64,000 bases of DNA from NCBI GenBank assembly GCA_015501585.1, contig JADNRY010000008.1, positions 496,001 to 560,000 on the forward strand, read 5' to 3'. Of this stretch, positions 45,904-55,871 are shown in pieces. Source of the stretch: Rhodocollybia butyracea. Its lineage: Eukaryota; Basidiomycota; Agaricomycetes; Agaricales; Omphalotaceae. The notes under the pieces were generated by a model, which had not been told where the DNA came from, made no database searches, and saw only the letters and a program-made list of their open reading frames with translations. How positions within the stretch are numbered: position 1 is the stretch's first letter; every line of letters begins with the position of its first letter. The position numbers and the translations under genes were made by a program.

Positions 45904-46809
45904 TTATACAAATGCAACAGACATTACCCAATCCTTTTTCAGTGTATACCCATCTAATGCCTGTTTTGCGACGTTTGCAAGCCCAGCTGATTCGAACGTC
46001 ACTTGAGCTACTTTGACTTGAGCTCCCGCTGCATTTGGTGTTGGCGACATGGTCACATTCGTAGCCTGATAACCCTGGTACCTATAGAAAATATTGGCTA
46101 AAAAGACATCTAAAGGGCAGCATGGACGTACTGTTGGAAAAGAACAGAAAGTACACTGTCTGTGACCTCGAGCGGCAAATTCGTACAATACAACCGTGGT
46201 GTAGCATCTGGAGGAATAGCTCCTGGAATCTCTGAGTCTTTTGTCATTATACAATTTGAATAGATCGCACATACCCGGAGCCACTGCGCTTTCTTCGTCG
46301 TCATCGTCAATCTCCATCTCATCGTCTGACTCTGCTTTTTCGCGTTTCGTTTGCCTTGCCTCATCGTTGTCTCCTTCATCCTCTGACGCTTCTTGTCATT
46401 GTCCAAGACCCATTCCTAATTAACGTACTGGCATTGACAGCATTTGGGGGGACAAAATTCGGATCGTCCTACGTGAAATTGCATAGGATTTAGTTTTGGC
46501 ATAATTTATGCGCTAAAATGCCAAGATCGATAAACGCATCTTCAAGAGAAAATATAAACAACGTACCAAAGGCTTATCATAAAAGCTCATACCTTCGCAA
46601 GCACGCATGGCAGTTGTTGCGCCAGCAAGATCACTGAAGACGAGGAAAGCCTGGCCTTTCATTTTTGGACTTTTCGATGCAACGACATCGATGACTTTTC
46701 CGTATGTGGTAAAGAGTGCAAGTAACTGGAGACGCAGTTCATCTTTGTGTATTTTGTCGTTGAGATTGTTCACATAAAGTGTGTTGTTGGGCTGATTTGA
46801 GGAAGCCAT
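45904..46809 (-). CDS. U1A/U2B''-type RNA-binding protein (two RRMs)
   Basis: A spliceosomal snRNP protein of the SNF/U1A/U2B'' family. RRM1: NNTLYVNNLNDKIHKDELRLQLLALFTTYGKVIDV, then KMKGQAFLVFSD and RINYAKTKSYA (RNP1/RNP2-like, with the long loop of U1A). An acidic-basic linker (KREKAESDDEMEIDDDDEES) leads to RRM2: PRLYCTNLPLEVTDSVLSVLFQQY, AQVTFESAGLANVAKQALDGYTL and the usual terminal WVMSVAFV. Between YAKTKSYA and the linker the frame used by RRM1 does not reach the linker; the expected DDPNFVPPN block is readable only in another frame at about 46440-46470, so either an unusual splice or a one-base loss exists there. Confidence 0.85.
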
Positions 46810-46874
46810 ACGTGAGAATATTCTCGACGCGCTCTTGACCGGAACGTGCGCCAACTATTTCTTTTTCGTTTACG
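46810..46874. promoter_or_regulatory. 65-bp bidirectional promoter between the U1A-like gene and LAG1
   Basis: The divergent ATGs are 65 bp apart. The stretch is pyrimidine-rich on the plus strand near LAG1 (CTATTTCTTTTTCG) and has AACGTGCGCC at its centre. Any regulation must be shared. Confidence 0.5.
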
Positions 46875-48124
46875 ATGGACTTGCTACCAGATTATATCGT
46901 TCCATTTTTTTCTCTGTCTTCGCCAACACACACGCCGACGAATCCAGACTCTTTTCCCGACTCCCGGTATTACAAGACAGACCCAAAAGATTTTTGTCTG
47001 GTCATCACCTTCATCGCTACCTTTGCAATCCTCAGGGATGTTTTGCGTCTAGGAGTGTTTGGACCATTCGCAAAGTGGAAGCTATCCAGGGATCTCAAGC
47101 TTTCACGTCCTTCTGCTGCAAAGGCCAATGGCGTTTCCAACGGAAATGGCCATTCCAAAAACGCGTTCACCAAAGCTGAACGCCGTAAAATGAGTCACAG
47201 TGTGCGGAGGTTTGCAGAACAAGGCTGGTCTCTAGTGTATTATACCTTGCAATGGGGTTTTGGACTCGTAGGTTGCTTCGCTGGCACCATTTCTAGTTCT
47301 AAATGACATGTCGTCTAGTACGTTCACCGCAATCTCCCAACCAGAGTGCTCGACCCAGCAGATGTATGGATCGCCTACCCTCACCTGGCTCTTGCCGCTC
47401 CTGTAAAAATATACTATTTGACTCAACTTGCTTTCTACCTACACCAAATGCTAGTTCTCAACGCGGAAGCTCGACGAAAAGACCATTGGCAGATGATGAC
47501 CCATCATGTCATCACCGTCTTCCTCATGTGGGGCAGCTACTATTATAACCTCAATCGTATTGGGTGTCTTATCATGTTCCTCATGGACACGAGTGACATG
47601 TACTTTCCAGTACGCCTTTACCTTTGTTCGCCCCAATTCCAACTCATGTCAAAGTTTTTCAGCTGGCCAAAATGTTGCTCTACCTTCAATTACCGCAAAT
47701 TTTCCCCGACATGATGTTTGGCGTTTTCATGGTTTCCTGGTTCATCACCCGCCATGTGCTGTTCCTCATCACAATAAAGTCGACTTTATTAGATATGCCA
47801 GCCCTACTTCGTTTCGACTGGAAGCCAGAGAACGGCTACTATATCACAAAAGGCTCTCATACCATGTTTATACTTTGCTTGCTTGCTTTAGAGGTTGGCG
47901 TTACGTTTGTGCTCATTTTGCTCCAAAATTTATGCTTTTTTAGGTTCTTCAAATCATTTGGTTCTCGATGATACTCCGTATCGCTTGGAGAGTATTAACG
48001 GCTGGCGAAGGCGCCTCTGACGACCGGAGTGACGAAGAAGGGTATAGACCTCGATTCCTTCGCCATATCTATCCTCACGATTTTTTCTAGGGAAAACGAC
48101 AATACAGACGACAAGGACGAATAG
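46875..48124 (+). CDS. LAG1: Ceramide synthase (Lag1/Lac1, TLC domain)
   Basis: An ER membrane enzyme joining a sphingoid base to acyl-CoA. The protein starts MDLLPDYIVPFFS, has a first membrane helix near residue 40 (FCLVITFIATFAILRDVL), a basic cytosolic stretch (KAERRKMSHSVRRFAEQGW), then the TLC domain. The Lag motif is HHVITVFLMWGSYYYNLNRIG with the catalytic His pair, followed by FLMDTSDMYFPLAKMLLY. Further helices are WFITRHVLFLITIKSTLL and MFILCLLALEVLQIIWFSMIL. The tail is acidic (ASDDRSDEEGENDNTDDKDE) as usual for CK2 sites on ceramide synthases, notable beside the CK2 beta gene. Six introns; stop TAG 48122-48124. Confidence 0.93.
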
Positions 48125-49152
48125 CTACTGGACTATTCTTACAGTATACTTGTCCTGTTTACATACATTAGATGAACACTTGCTCTTTAATCGATAATTC
48201 ACGAATGTCGAGACCGTAGTTTGACTAATGATTGGGTCGATGGTGCGCGCGCAAGATTAGCCTCATTACGGTAGGTCTCGGTATGAATGCCACGGAATTA
48301 CGCTCTCTAGAAATTAGGGATCCTGGTCAAGCATTCTGCTGACAACATTCGAGCTCAACGTTTTGATCATCGCGTTCTAGTGTATGATTCTGAACGCCGT
48401 ACTAGCAGTCGACCTGCGTTAGCAGTCTTTACCTCTTGCTTTGAATCCTGATATCCAGGCTACAATACTACTACGAGCTTTTTGGCGCTAAAGTTGATCA
48501 GTCTCGCACTTGAGAGGAGGAACTTGGGGAATAACCAATCGTGCCCGACGTACTCGCTCTGTGGCTCTTGCCCTTGTCGGAAATTGGGCAGCCTACTTGG
48601 CCAAAACTACTGGCTGCGAAACTCATCGCACCAACGCTCTCGAGACTAGGGCAGCAACAGGTAGATGCTACAGTTAAGATGGTAGGTAAATGAAGAACGA
48701 GGGTTTGCCATGGTGGTCCCAGAGGTCCCTCTGAGGTTTTAGATTTGACCCAGTCTACCCTTACAGGATATCTGTCAGTGAGGGTAACCTCCTGGAGGAT
48801 ATCCCTGGGGCTTTCTTTGCTAGGGCATGAGCGTGATCAACGTTGTATATCTTGTTAATGTAGCTCGAGTTTACTCGCAACTACTTTCCCTCAAATAATC
48901 GCCGAAATAAACGAGAAGCTCTCAGATCCAGTTGATTTTGATCATCAAGTTCAAGTGCAACTTTTGGCGCAGAATTGCCGGCCGACATCATTCCGAATGT
49001 GACATTATTTCTATATCGAGATCATCTTACGGTCTTCATCCGGTACCCTCACCTGCCTTGACTCAGACGGTTTTCTCTCCAAGGCCTACGCCGCAGCAAA
49101 TCTCGCTTTAAAGCTCTGAAATACAGCACTACAACTCTCCATTCTCCTCATC
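48125..49152. other. 1.0-kb gap with nothing recognised
   Basis: Between LAG1 and SNF7, both on the plus strand. No gene motif, tRNA or repeat was recognised. It must hold the LAG1 3' end and the SNF7 promoter. A small region near 48720-48820 has short palindromic stretches (AGGTCCCTCTGAGG) without clear meaning. Confidence 0.4.
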
Positions 49153-50012
49153 ATGTCGTTTATGAGCTGGTTTGGAGCACGCAGAGACCCCAAGCAGTCT
49201 GCTCGAGATGCTATCGTTAACCTGCGGCAGCAGCTTCAAATGATTGAGAAGAAGGAAGAATATCTACAGAAGAAGATTGCAGAGGAACTGAAGAAGGCAA
49301 AAGCGAACGCGGTCACCAACAAACAAGGTTTGCTTGTTCAATTTTCCAATGACGCATATGTACACAATGCTCAATGTGGACTTGAACAGTGGCTACTGCA
49401 GCGCTGAAGCGTAAGAAAGCAAGTGAAGTAGAGCTTGATCGACTAGCGGGGACACGGCTTCAACTGGAAATGCAAGTCAATACATTGGAATCTGCCAATT
49501 TGAACGCGGAGACGATGGCGGCTATGAAGAGAGGAGCAGATGCTCTCAAGGTGATACACAACGGAATGTGAGTATTTATATACTATGGTTCTATCTTCCC
49601 TAATAATCCATTCCACTATTCAGGACGGTTGATCAGGTAGATGCGACGATGAACGAAGTGATCCAGCAGCGGGAGATTGCAGAGGACATTGCTGGTATAA
49701 TATCGAATCCTATATCTGGGGACCCGATAGACGAGGTGTGTCTTGGTGGTAACTCCCGGCTGTACGATACTGACACGCTTGTATAAGGACGAACTATTGG
49801 AGGAGCTCAACAACCTGGAACAAGAACAACTGGACGAGCGATTACGGGGAGCAGAGCATGTGCCGTTACATCAACCTCGTATCGAGTCACCAGGTATGTT
49901 TCCCTCCAACGCTGTATATAGGATACTGAACGCATCGCTAGTCGAACAAGGAGCCATTACAATGGACGAAGAGGAAGAACTCAGACAGCTACAAGCGTCA
50001 ATGGCCATGTAA
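49153..50012 (+). CDS. SNF7: ESCRT-III subunit Snf7 (Vps32/CHMP4)
   Basis: Snf7 polymerises on endosomal membranes to drive vesicle budding into multivesicular bodies. Exons join to MSFMSWFGARRDPKQSARDAI, IEKKEEYLQKKI, ATAALKRKKASEVELDRL, LEMQVNTLESANLNAETMAAMKRGADALK, DEVIQQREIAEDI, LEELNNLEQEQLDERL and the end MDEEEELRQLQASMAM. The amphipathic N-terminal helix, the basic core helices and the acidic MIM-type C-terminus are all present. Four introns of about 50-60 nt. Family length is about 220 residues, as here. Confidence 0.95.
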
Positions 50013-50314
50013 TGAACTCTTCTATTTGTTTTTTCATTTTAGCACATCCTCATTTTAACACTGTACTTTTGGTTCTTTTATCCACACGAATTCCCATGGA
50101 GAATGTTTAATTGCTGTTTTAATGTATATTGTGATATCGAAGTGAACTTCGTGAATAACATTAATGGCAAGCAAGTCAGGCAGATAACGAGGGAAAGGAA
50201 GCGTAAATACTTAGTATACAAGACGATTTAGATTAGTTGAGACATGCGGTGGTATCTGTAATGCAATATACGAAGATGAAATCCCAAGAAGAATTCTAGA
50301 AAGACAGATTGATG

Positions 50315-51666
50315 CTACGAACGACCACTTCCAAAGACATTGCGAAGGCCAAGCACTCGACGAACATCCGAAGTAAAGCGTAAAGAATCCAGAACAGGGA
50401 GAAGATCTAGCAAAGCCTCGTCAGATGGATCATGAGTCCATCCTTCTATAGGAATGCCATTAGCTACAAAATGAATCAGAGCTTGTGGGTATTAAACGTT
50501 GCGGACTACGAACCTTCGTTCACTCTGTAACTGATCGGCGAGTTGTCGATAAGGCACACACGCGCTAGGTCGGGTTCAATGACAGAGAGGTCTTTAGTAT
50601 ATGCACCGTTCGGTAACTGGGTACATGACTAGAGCCGACATCAGGGTAAACTGACAATGAATTCGCTTGCAACTTACGTCTCTGAACAATCGATGGTCGA
50701 GAATACCTCGACCAGCATCTAACCAATCAATGACTGGATCTGCATATTCCTGCATGGATGCGGTGAAGATGACCAGCGTATACCAACCAGAGACCTAGAG
50801 AACCATATAATCAGAATGGATGGCCGGGACAGAGAAAGCAATATCCATACTGTTCGAAGGAAAAAGTCGACAAAGGGCCTCTTGTATACGTGGTAGAGCG
50901 TGCTCCTTCCGCCTAACATGACCTCAACAACATGACCCGGGCCACCTTTCCGAGCACCAAAGGAACCGAATAGACCAGAGCTACTGGCAGAGCTGATAGG
51001 TCTGGACGTGGAATGAATGAGGGTTTCGTCGAGATCGAGAACAAGAGTTTTCTGAGAATGAAAGGGCGTTTTCCGGGCTGCAAACACTGGTGTAACTGAG
51101 CGTGTGCTTGGGACAGAGTCTGAGGGAGGATGTATCGTAATAGACGGACCGGGCTGTCTAGCATCGAGTGGTATTGGGTCAGAGTTTGTATGTGTGAGGA
51201 ATGTCGTACTAGGCCGTGGACTATGTGCTGTATGTGGTTCTGAATCATCCTCAGAGCTCTCAGAGCTTTCGTCCACGAGCTTTTCTTCTACTTTCTTCAT
51301 GTTCGCTCGTATTAATGAAGTCCATGCTGCACGGAGCGTGTCCCATGCCAATGCTAGCACTCTAAAGAAGAATATTCTGCTAACAAGGGATTCTGGATGT
51401 TTCTGGCGTGCGGTTTCGAGGACAGAGTCAGAAGACGTTGAAAGCACGGCGACAGAGGGCGACGAGTAAGAACGTTTCGGATGGCCCGATGAGCTCGAGG
51501 CTCGAGCAAAAAGAAAAGATCTAGCGGACCACGTTTTGACTCGTTTGAGAGGAATGTTGGAAGAAGAAGAAAGTTGGCGGAAATCTTCTTTGGTTGGGGT
51601 TGATGGAGGCGTCTTTGGGGAAGCCAATACATCGAATTGACGAGAAAGATAAGTGAGAGAGTTCAT
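50315..51666 (-). CDS. NEM1: Nem1-type phosphatase (FCP1/SCP fold)
   Basis: Nem1 with Spo7 dephosphorylates lipin Pah1 at the nuclear envelope. The start [14 protein letters not shown] was chosen because upstream starts are not ATG. The N-terminal half is Ser/Pro-rich with a hydrophobic stretch ([20 protein letters not shown]) that can anchor the protein. The catalytic HAD domain has [13 protein letters not shown] with the DXDXT nucleophile, [53 protein letters not shown] and [11 protein letters not shown] (the NSP-type motif), then [23 protein letters not shown]. Three introns of 49-60 nt; stop at 50315-50317. Confidence 0.9.
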
Positions 51667-52447
51667 CTCTTTCCCTACAACCCCAACACCGCTCAGGCAG
51701 TCCAAAAGTTGAATCAATGTGGGTGATAACGATGCCAAAAGGATTTCTACCAAGTTGTATGGAAGAAAGCCATTTAGCGGATCCAGATTCCAGATTGATC
51801 ACTTTCTCACAGCTGAACAACGTTCCAAATATGACATAAAAATATGTACAACTTTTGGCCCTATTATGAGATAGCTTTCTTTACAGCCTTGCCAGAAAAT
51901 ATTGTTGAAAATGGTCTTCTTTACAAATCGGGGGTGCAGTCGGAATACACGCGTGGTTCGATAGTTCGATAGACTATGTGAATTTTATGTGAATTTTACC
52001 GGAGCTACAACAGGTCAACTACAATTGCAGCTCCTGTAGTATTATAAGTGAAGAACAATCTCGGAGGTACTTAGTGCGCAAGCAGAGCATAGCGACGAGT
52101 CTGACATATGAGTCTGACATATAGAGGCCCAATAGAGGCCCAAATCATAATCGAACTATGCATTGACCTAGGCCGTGCTTGGGCAGTACCAGTCTTGGTA
52201 CCAGTTTCTTATCAGCTTGTAAGAGCCTTACTAGTTCAGCAGCAGAGATGATTCCTTAAATTAGTATAAATGCATCAACTTGGTCTTCGATTTTGGTTGT
52301 GGACGAGAACGAATCTCCGAGCGGCGAGAACGAAAGAAAATACGATCACGCGCCGCGTGGGTCTACGCCGCGCGCCTAACCCCGTTGTTCAGACGTTTCA
52401 CTCACCGTTGTTTTCCTGTAACTAAGTATCAGAGAAAGGGGGACTCT
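51667..52447. other. Gap between NEM1 and the F-box gene
   Basis: No coding feature was supported. Two short direct repeats are visible: GAGTCTGACATAT twice and AGAGGCCCAA twice (52095-52145). It presumably holds the two divergent promoters. Confidence 0.4.
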
Positions 52448-52504
52448 ATGGTAAGAACAGAGCTCTTGCGACTGTTTAATGCATTTGATACTGGTCTTTT
52501 TCAG

Positions 52505-54181
52505 ATGGCCTCACGGGAATGCCCGAGATGCGAGGCTTTAATGAAACCACGCGTAGACCTCAGCTCTTCAGAGCTGGCTGAACTAGAAAGAAGGCTTCGT
52601 TCAGACTTTGGACCTTCTGTTGTTAATCCGGAACGAGCAGCAGAGCTCGGAGCGATCCTGGCTCTAGTAGACAGAGACATCGGGGCCCATGAATCTGAAA
52701 TGGCTCGCCTGCAGGCCCAGGTCATTCTTCTTCAGGCTCAAAAACAACGACTGGAGCAACAGAGAACGAAACTACGCTCTTTATTGTCCCCAATGCGAAA
52801 ACTACCGACGGAGGTTTTATTACATATCTTCGAGTACGTGTGCGAAAACAATCTGTTCAAGTGCTACAGTCGCACCTCCTCTGTTTCTCCAACCCGACTA
52901 ATATCCCCCATCATTGCTTATCCCCCTACAATGGCGATTAGTTCAGTATGCTTCCGCTGGCGTGAACTTGCACTGGGGTCTCCGAGTTTGTGGGCAAACA
53001 TAACAGTGGAGATGCATACTGATCCTCTGATACAAGCAACGCGCTTTATCTCTGCTGTTGCCAGCTACTTGGAGCGATCAGGTAACTGGCCGCTGAGGCT
53101 TTCCCTGGATATCCGTGGTCGGAAACTGGAACTCCCTTCTCTTGCCCTTTTTACGCGGCATGCTCATCGTTGGAGAATCTTCAAATATTGTGGGGAGCAT
53201 TCGTTGACAGACTACAATGCACTCTCCCATTTATGTTTTCCTTCGCTCACAGAAATAGATATTGTCAATGACCGATGGATCCCATTGACTGACTTCAATC
53301 GCTTCGAACAGGCCCCAAAACTCCGTGCACTTACTTCGGAACAAGTACTAGTAGATAGCAGCCTACCGTATCGCCAACTCGACTATATTTCTTTTTGGAT
53401 AAACTCTTCGGACGATTTGGAGGAGGTTCTTCAAAAAAGTCCTTTTGTAAAGTCTCTCAGACTCGAGTTCGGGGAGTTCGGGGGTTTGGAAACCACTTAC
53501 TCAGAGCGGCCATATAGGTGGCAAAGCGTCTCCTCACTTGCTGTCGGGGAATGGAGCCGAGAATCATGCTCTGAATTGATTTTTTCCTGTTTCAACTTTC
53601 CTTCCTTGAATGAACTTCGGGTAGAGCGGTTAGGATATACAAATGAGTCCTGTATATGGCCAGGTAATGCTTTTCTCCCGTTCGTATCCAGATCCGCTTG
53701 TATGGTCACCACATTTACCCTTCGTGGTATATCTATATCCCATTCGAACCTTATCACGGCTCTTCACGTCATGCCATCCCTTCTTTGTCTGGACATTGAC
53801 GACGAAGGAAATACGGAGGGGGACAAGGAGCACGAGAGTCCAATCACCTCTCACCTTATTTCCAGCCTCGCTCATCACCAGCCCAACGAGCTATTCCCAT
53901 CTTCTATTTCCCTTGTTCCAAAACTGCACAGTCTTCGTCTATTTGCTCATAGTACGGCATTCGATGACCACGCTTTCGTCAACATGGTTGAGTCGCGCTG
54001 GTTCAAGCCGGGCTCAGATTTGGCTGCAGTGATGTTAACCATAGGTAGAGCCTCTCTACGATCTATCGTTCTGACGTTCAAGCGGAGAGAAGTTGACGCC
54101 AAAGTCTACAAAGCGCTGAAGTCCTTAGATGAGGAGGGATTGAGAATCGTAGTCTCTGGAACAAACGGAGTACAGATATGA
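52505..54181 (+). CDS. F-box protein of the large basidiomycete family
   Basis: A single open frame without coding introns, 558 residues from MASRECPRCEALMKP. A helix (AELERRLRSDFG onward, then a coiled-coil EMARLQAQVILLQAQKQRLEQQRTKL) precedes the F-box, SPMRKLPTEVLLHIFEYVCEN. Further landmarks are ISSVCFRWRELALGSPSLWANI and a body of LRR-like segments (PSLTEIDIVNDRW, PSLNELRVERLGY, VPKLHSLRLF). This plan is typical of the expanded basidiomycete F-box set used by SCF ligases. A 54-nt intron (52451-52504) immediately before the ATG has clean GT-AG ends; with it, another in-frame ATG (52448-52450) would add one Met. Loss of coding introns unlike its neighbours may point to a retrocopy origin, which is inference. 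Confidence 0.85.
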   Translation: MASRECPRCEALMKPRVDLSSSELAELERRLRSDFGPSVVNPERAAELGAILALVDRDIGAHESEMARLQAQVILLQAQKQRLEQQRTKLRSLLSPMRKLPTEVLLHIFEYVCENNLFKCYSRTSSVSPTRLISPIIAYPPTMAISSVCFRWRELALGSPSLWANITVEMHTDPLIQATRFISAVASYLERSGNWPLRLSLDIRGRKLELPSLALFTRHAHRWRIFKYCGEHSLTDYNALSHLCFPSLTEIDIVNDRWIPLTDFNRFEQAPKLRALTSEQVLVDSSLPYRQLDYISFWINSSDDLEEVLQKSPFVKSLRLEFGEFGGLETTYSERPYRWQSVSSLAVGEWSRESCSELIFSCFNFPSLNELRVERLGYTNESCIWPGNAFLPFVSRSACMVTTFTLRGISISHSNLITALHVMPSLLCLDIDDEGNTEGDKEHESPITSHLISSLAHHQPNELFPSSISLVPKLHSLRLFAHSTAFDDHAFVNMVESRWFKPGSDLAAVMLTIGRASLRSIVLTFKRREVDAKVYKALKSLDEEGLRIVVSGTNGVQI

Positions 54182-54499
54182 TACAATGTATTTGAATCTT
54201 ACACTATGCAGTAGTGGTACATACCATATGTTCTATGGCTTGCTTTCATGAGCCTGGCTTGATTAAAGCGTATCAAATTCAGGCTTTTGAGTCTTTGCTT
54301 TGGTTCTCTTTGATATCCACTCTCCTTCAGTCAAAAAGCGTGGGTACTTAGGCAGACGAAGAAAAGTGCAATCGTAGATAAGATTAAGTAGTGATGCGAG
54401 CTTGCTACATCATCATCATCATACATGAAACCACGTGCACTGCTTTTTCCCTTTCAAATTCTTCAACTAGAACTAGTAGAAGCGGCTTGCCTTGTCCAC

Positions 54500-55747
54500 A
54501 TGGACCGACCGAAACGAACACTTCGAAAACCCGCGCGACTACTGGAAGCAAGCGCAGAATCTACGCCGTCTAGATCTAAAAGAAAAGTCGATGAAGTTGT
54601 CAACGACGAGAATACTCTCCAAACTCTGCTCAAGTCTCCAACGAGCGCGTTGACAACGATGAACATATCAGTACGTATGTATCGCCCGACAATTTCGTTT
54701 GTCTTCTACTCATTTATGCATAGGATCTTCTGAATGCAACTACATGGGAAATGCTTTCGCCTGAATCCCGGGAACATCTTGCTCGCCTACTTCCTCCAAC
54801 CAGCTTTTCAGACTACAAGCCTATGCTTGATCTAGACCATCCTTCTCGTGTAATTATTGCAGATCCAAACTCCATGGTCATTGATGACCGAGAGTCTTCA
54901 CTGAGTAGCTACTCGGCGGACAAAATCCTACTCTCTGTATTTACAGAACCGCACTTCCTCGCAGCAGCACACACGTTCCAGGACCACCTATATTCTGGCT
55001 GGCTTCGAGATGAATTCAAAGCCAAAGTGATACATTATCAAGAAGGTATCAGGGATGGAACCTTGGCAGCTCCATGGAAGGATGAAGAATGGGAGAAGGA
55101 CCATCCATTGGTTGAGAATGACGCGATCGAACTTGAGTCTACATCTGCACAGCCAAAGTCTCGCAAAACCGTTAAATCAGGGTAAGTTTTTTAACACTCA
55201 AGACAGCATGTATATCCTTATCCTTCAACAGTACAGCCGACATAAGAATATACGATCTTGCTAGAAAATCTGTCATACAAGTTGGAGATATCATTTCATA
55301 CAAGCGAAATTTCACGGTTGATCATACTGTAGTGGAAAAGGACGTTCTTGTCAGTCAGCCCTCGTTTTTGATTTCATCCGGAACCTTGCTAAGATATGAC
55401 ACACATAGGTCCACGCTATAAACACACGGACGCGTTCAATCACTGTGTTGTTAGAATCAGGTCCTACTCCACACTTACCACTATACCTGGTTACGCCTGA
55501 TCCTCCCGATCCAGCGCCTCCAATGCAACTAATGGATATCACATCACCGACTATGCTCGAAACTGGCATCCTCGATCTCGATGGACGTATGGAGCGATCC
55601 AGAAGACCAAATGGTAATGCCTGGAAGACATTTACTGTTTATCGCTGGAGGGAGGATGGTGCATCCTCGACGGATGATAATCGAGGAGGGCGAGAGAGCC
55701 ATGGTACCCTGCACTATCTTAGGAATAGTTATTTCTCAGATCCTTGA
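54500..55747 (+). CDS. ASX homology (ASXH/DEUBAD) domain protein
   Basis: The protein starts MDRPKRTLRKPARLLE and has a basic stretch (SRSKRKVDEVV). The ASXH domain reads LLKSPTSALTTMNISDLLNATTWEMLSPESREHLARLLPPTSF; the DLL, LSPE and HLARLLP positions are those of the family (DEUBAD fold). In animals ASX/ASXL proteins bind and activate the deubiquitinase Calypso/BAP1. Helices AAAHTFQDHLYSGWL and a charged linker follow, then IRIYDLARKSVIQVGDIISYKRNF, a small β-domain, and the end NAWKTFTVYRWRED. There are three introns (54670, 55183, 55349 areas). It lies tail-to-tail with the UCH-type deubiquitinase, 124 bp between stops. Confidence 0.82.
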
Positions 55748-55871
55748 CCAGTGGTAATGATAGTGGTAGTAATACATATGCAAAGGTTAACATGTACAAC
55801 AAGTATGGTAGTTGAGTAATGTACATTATGCGTAAACCTTTGCAAGCTGGCAATTAAAGATCTTGGACCTG

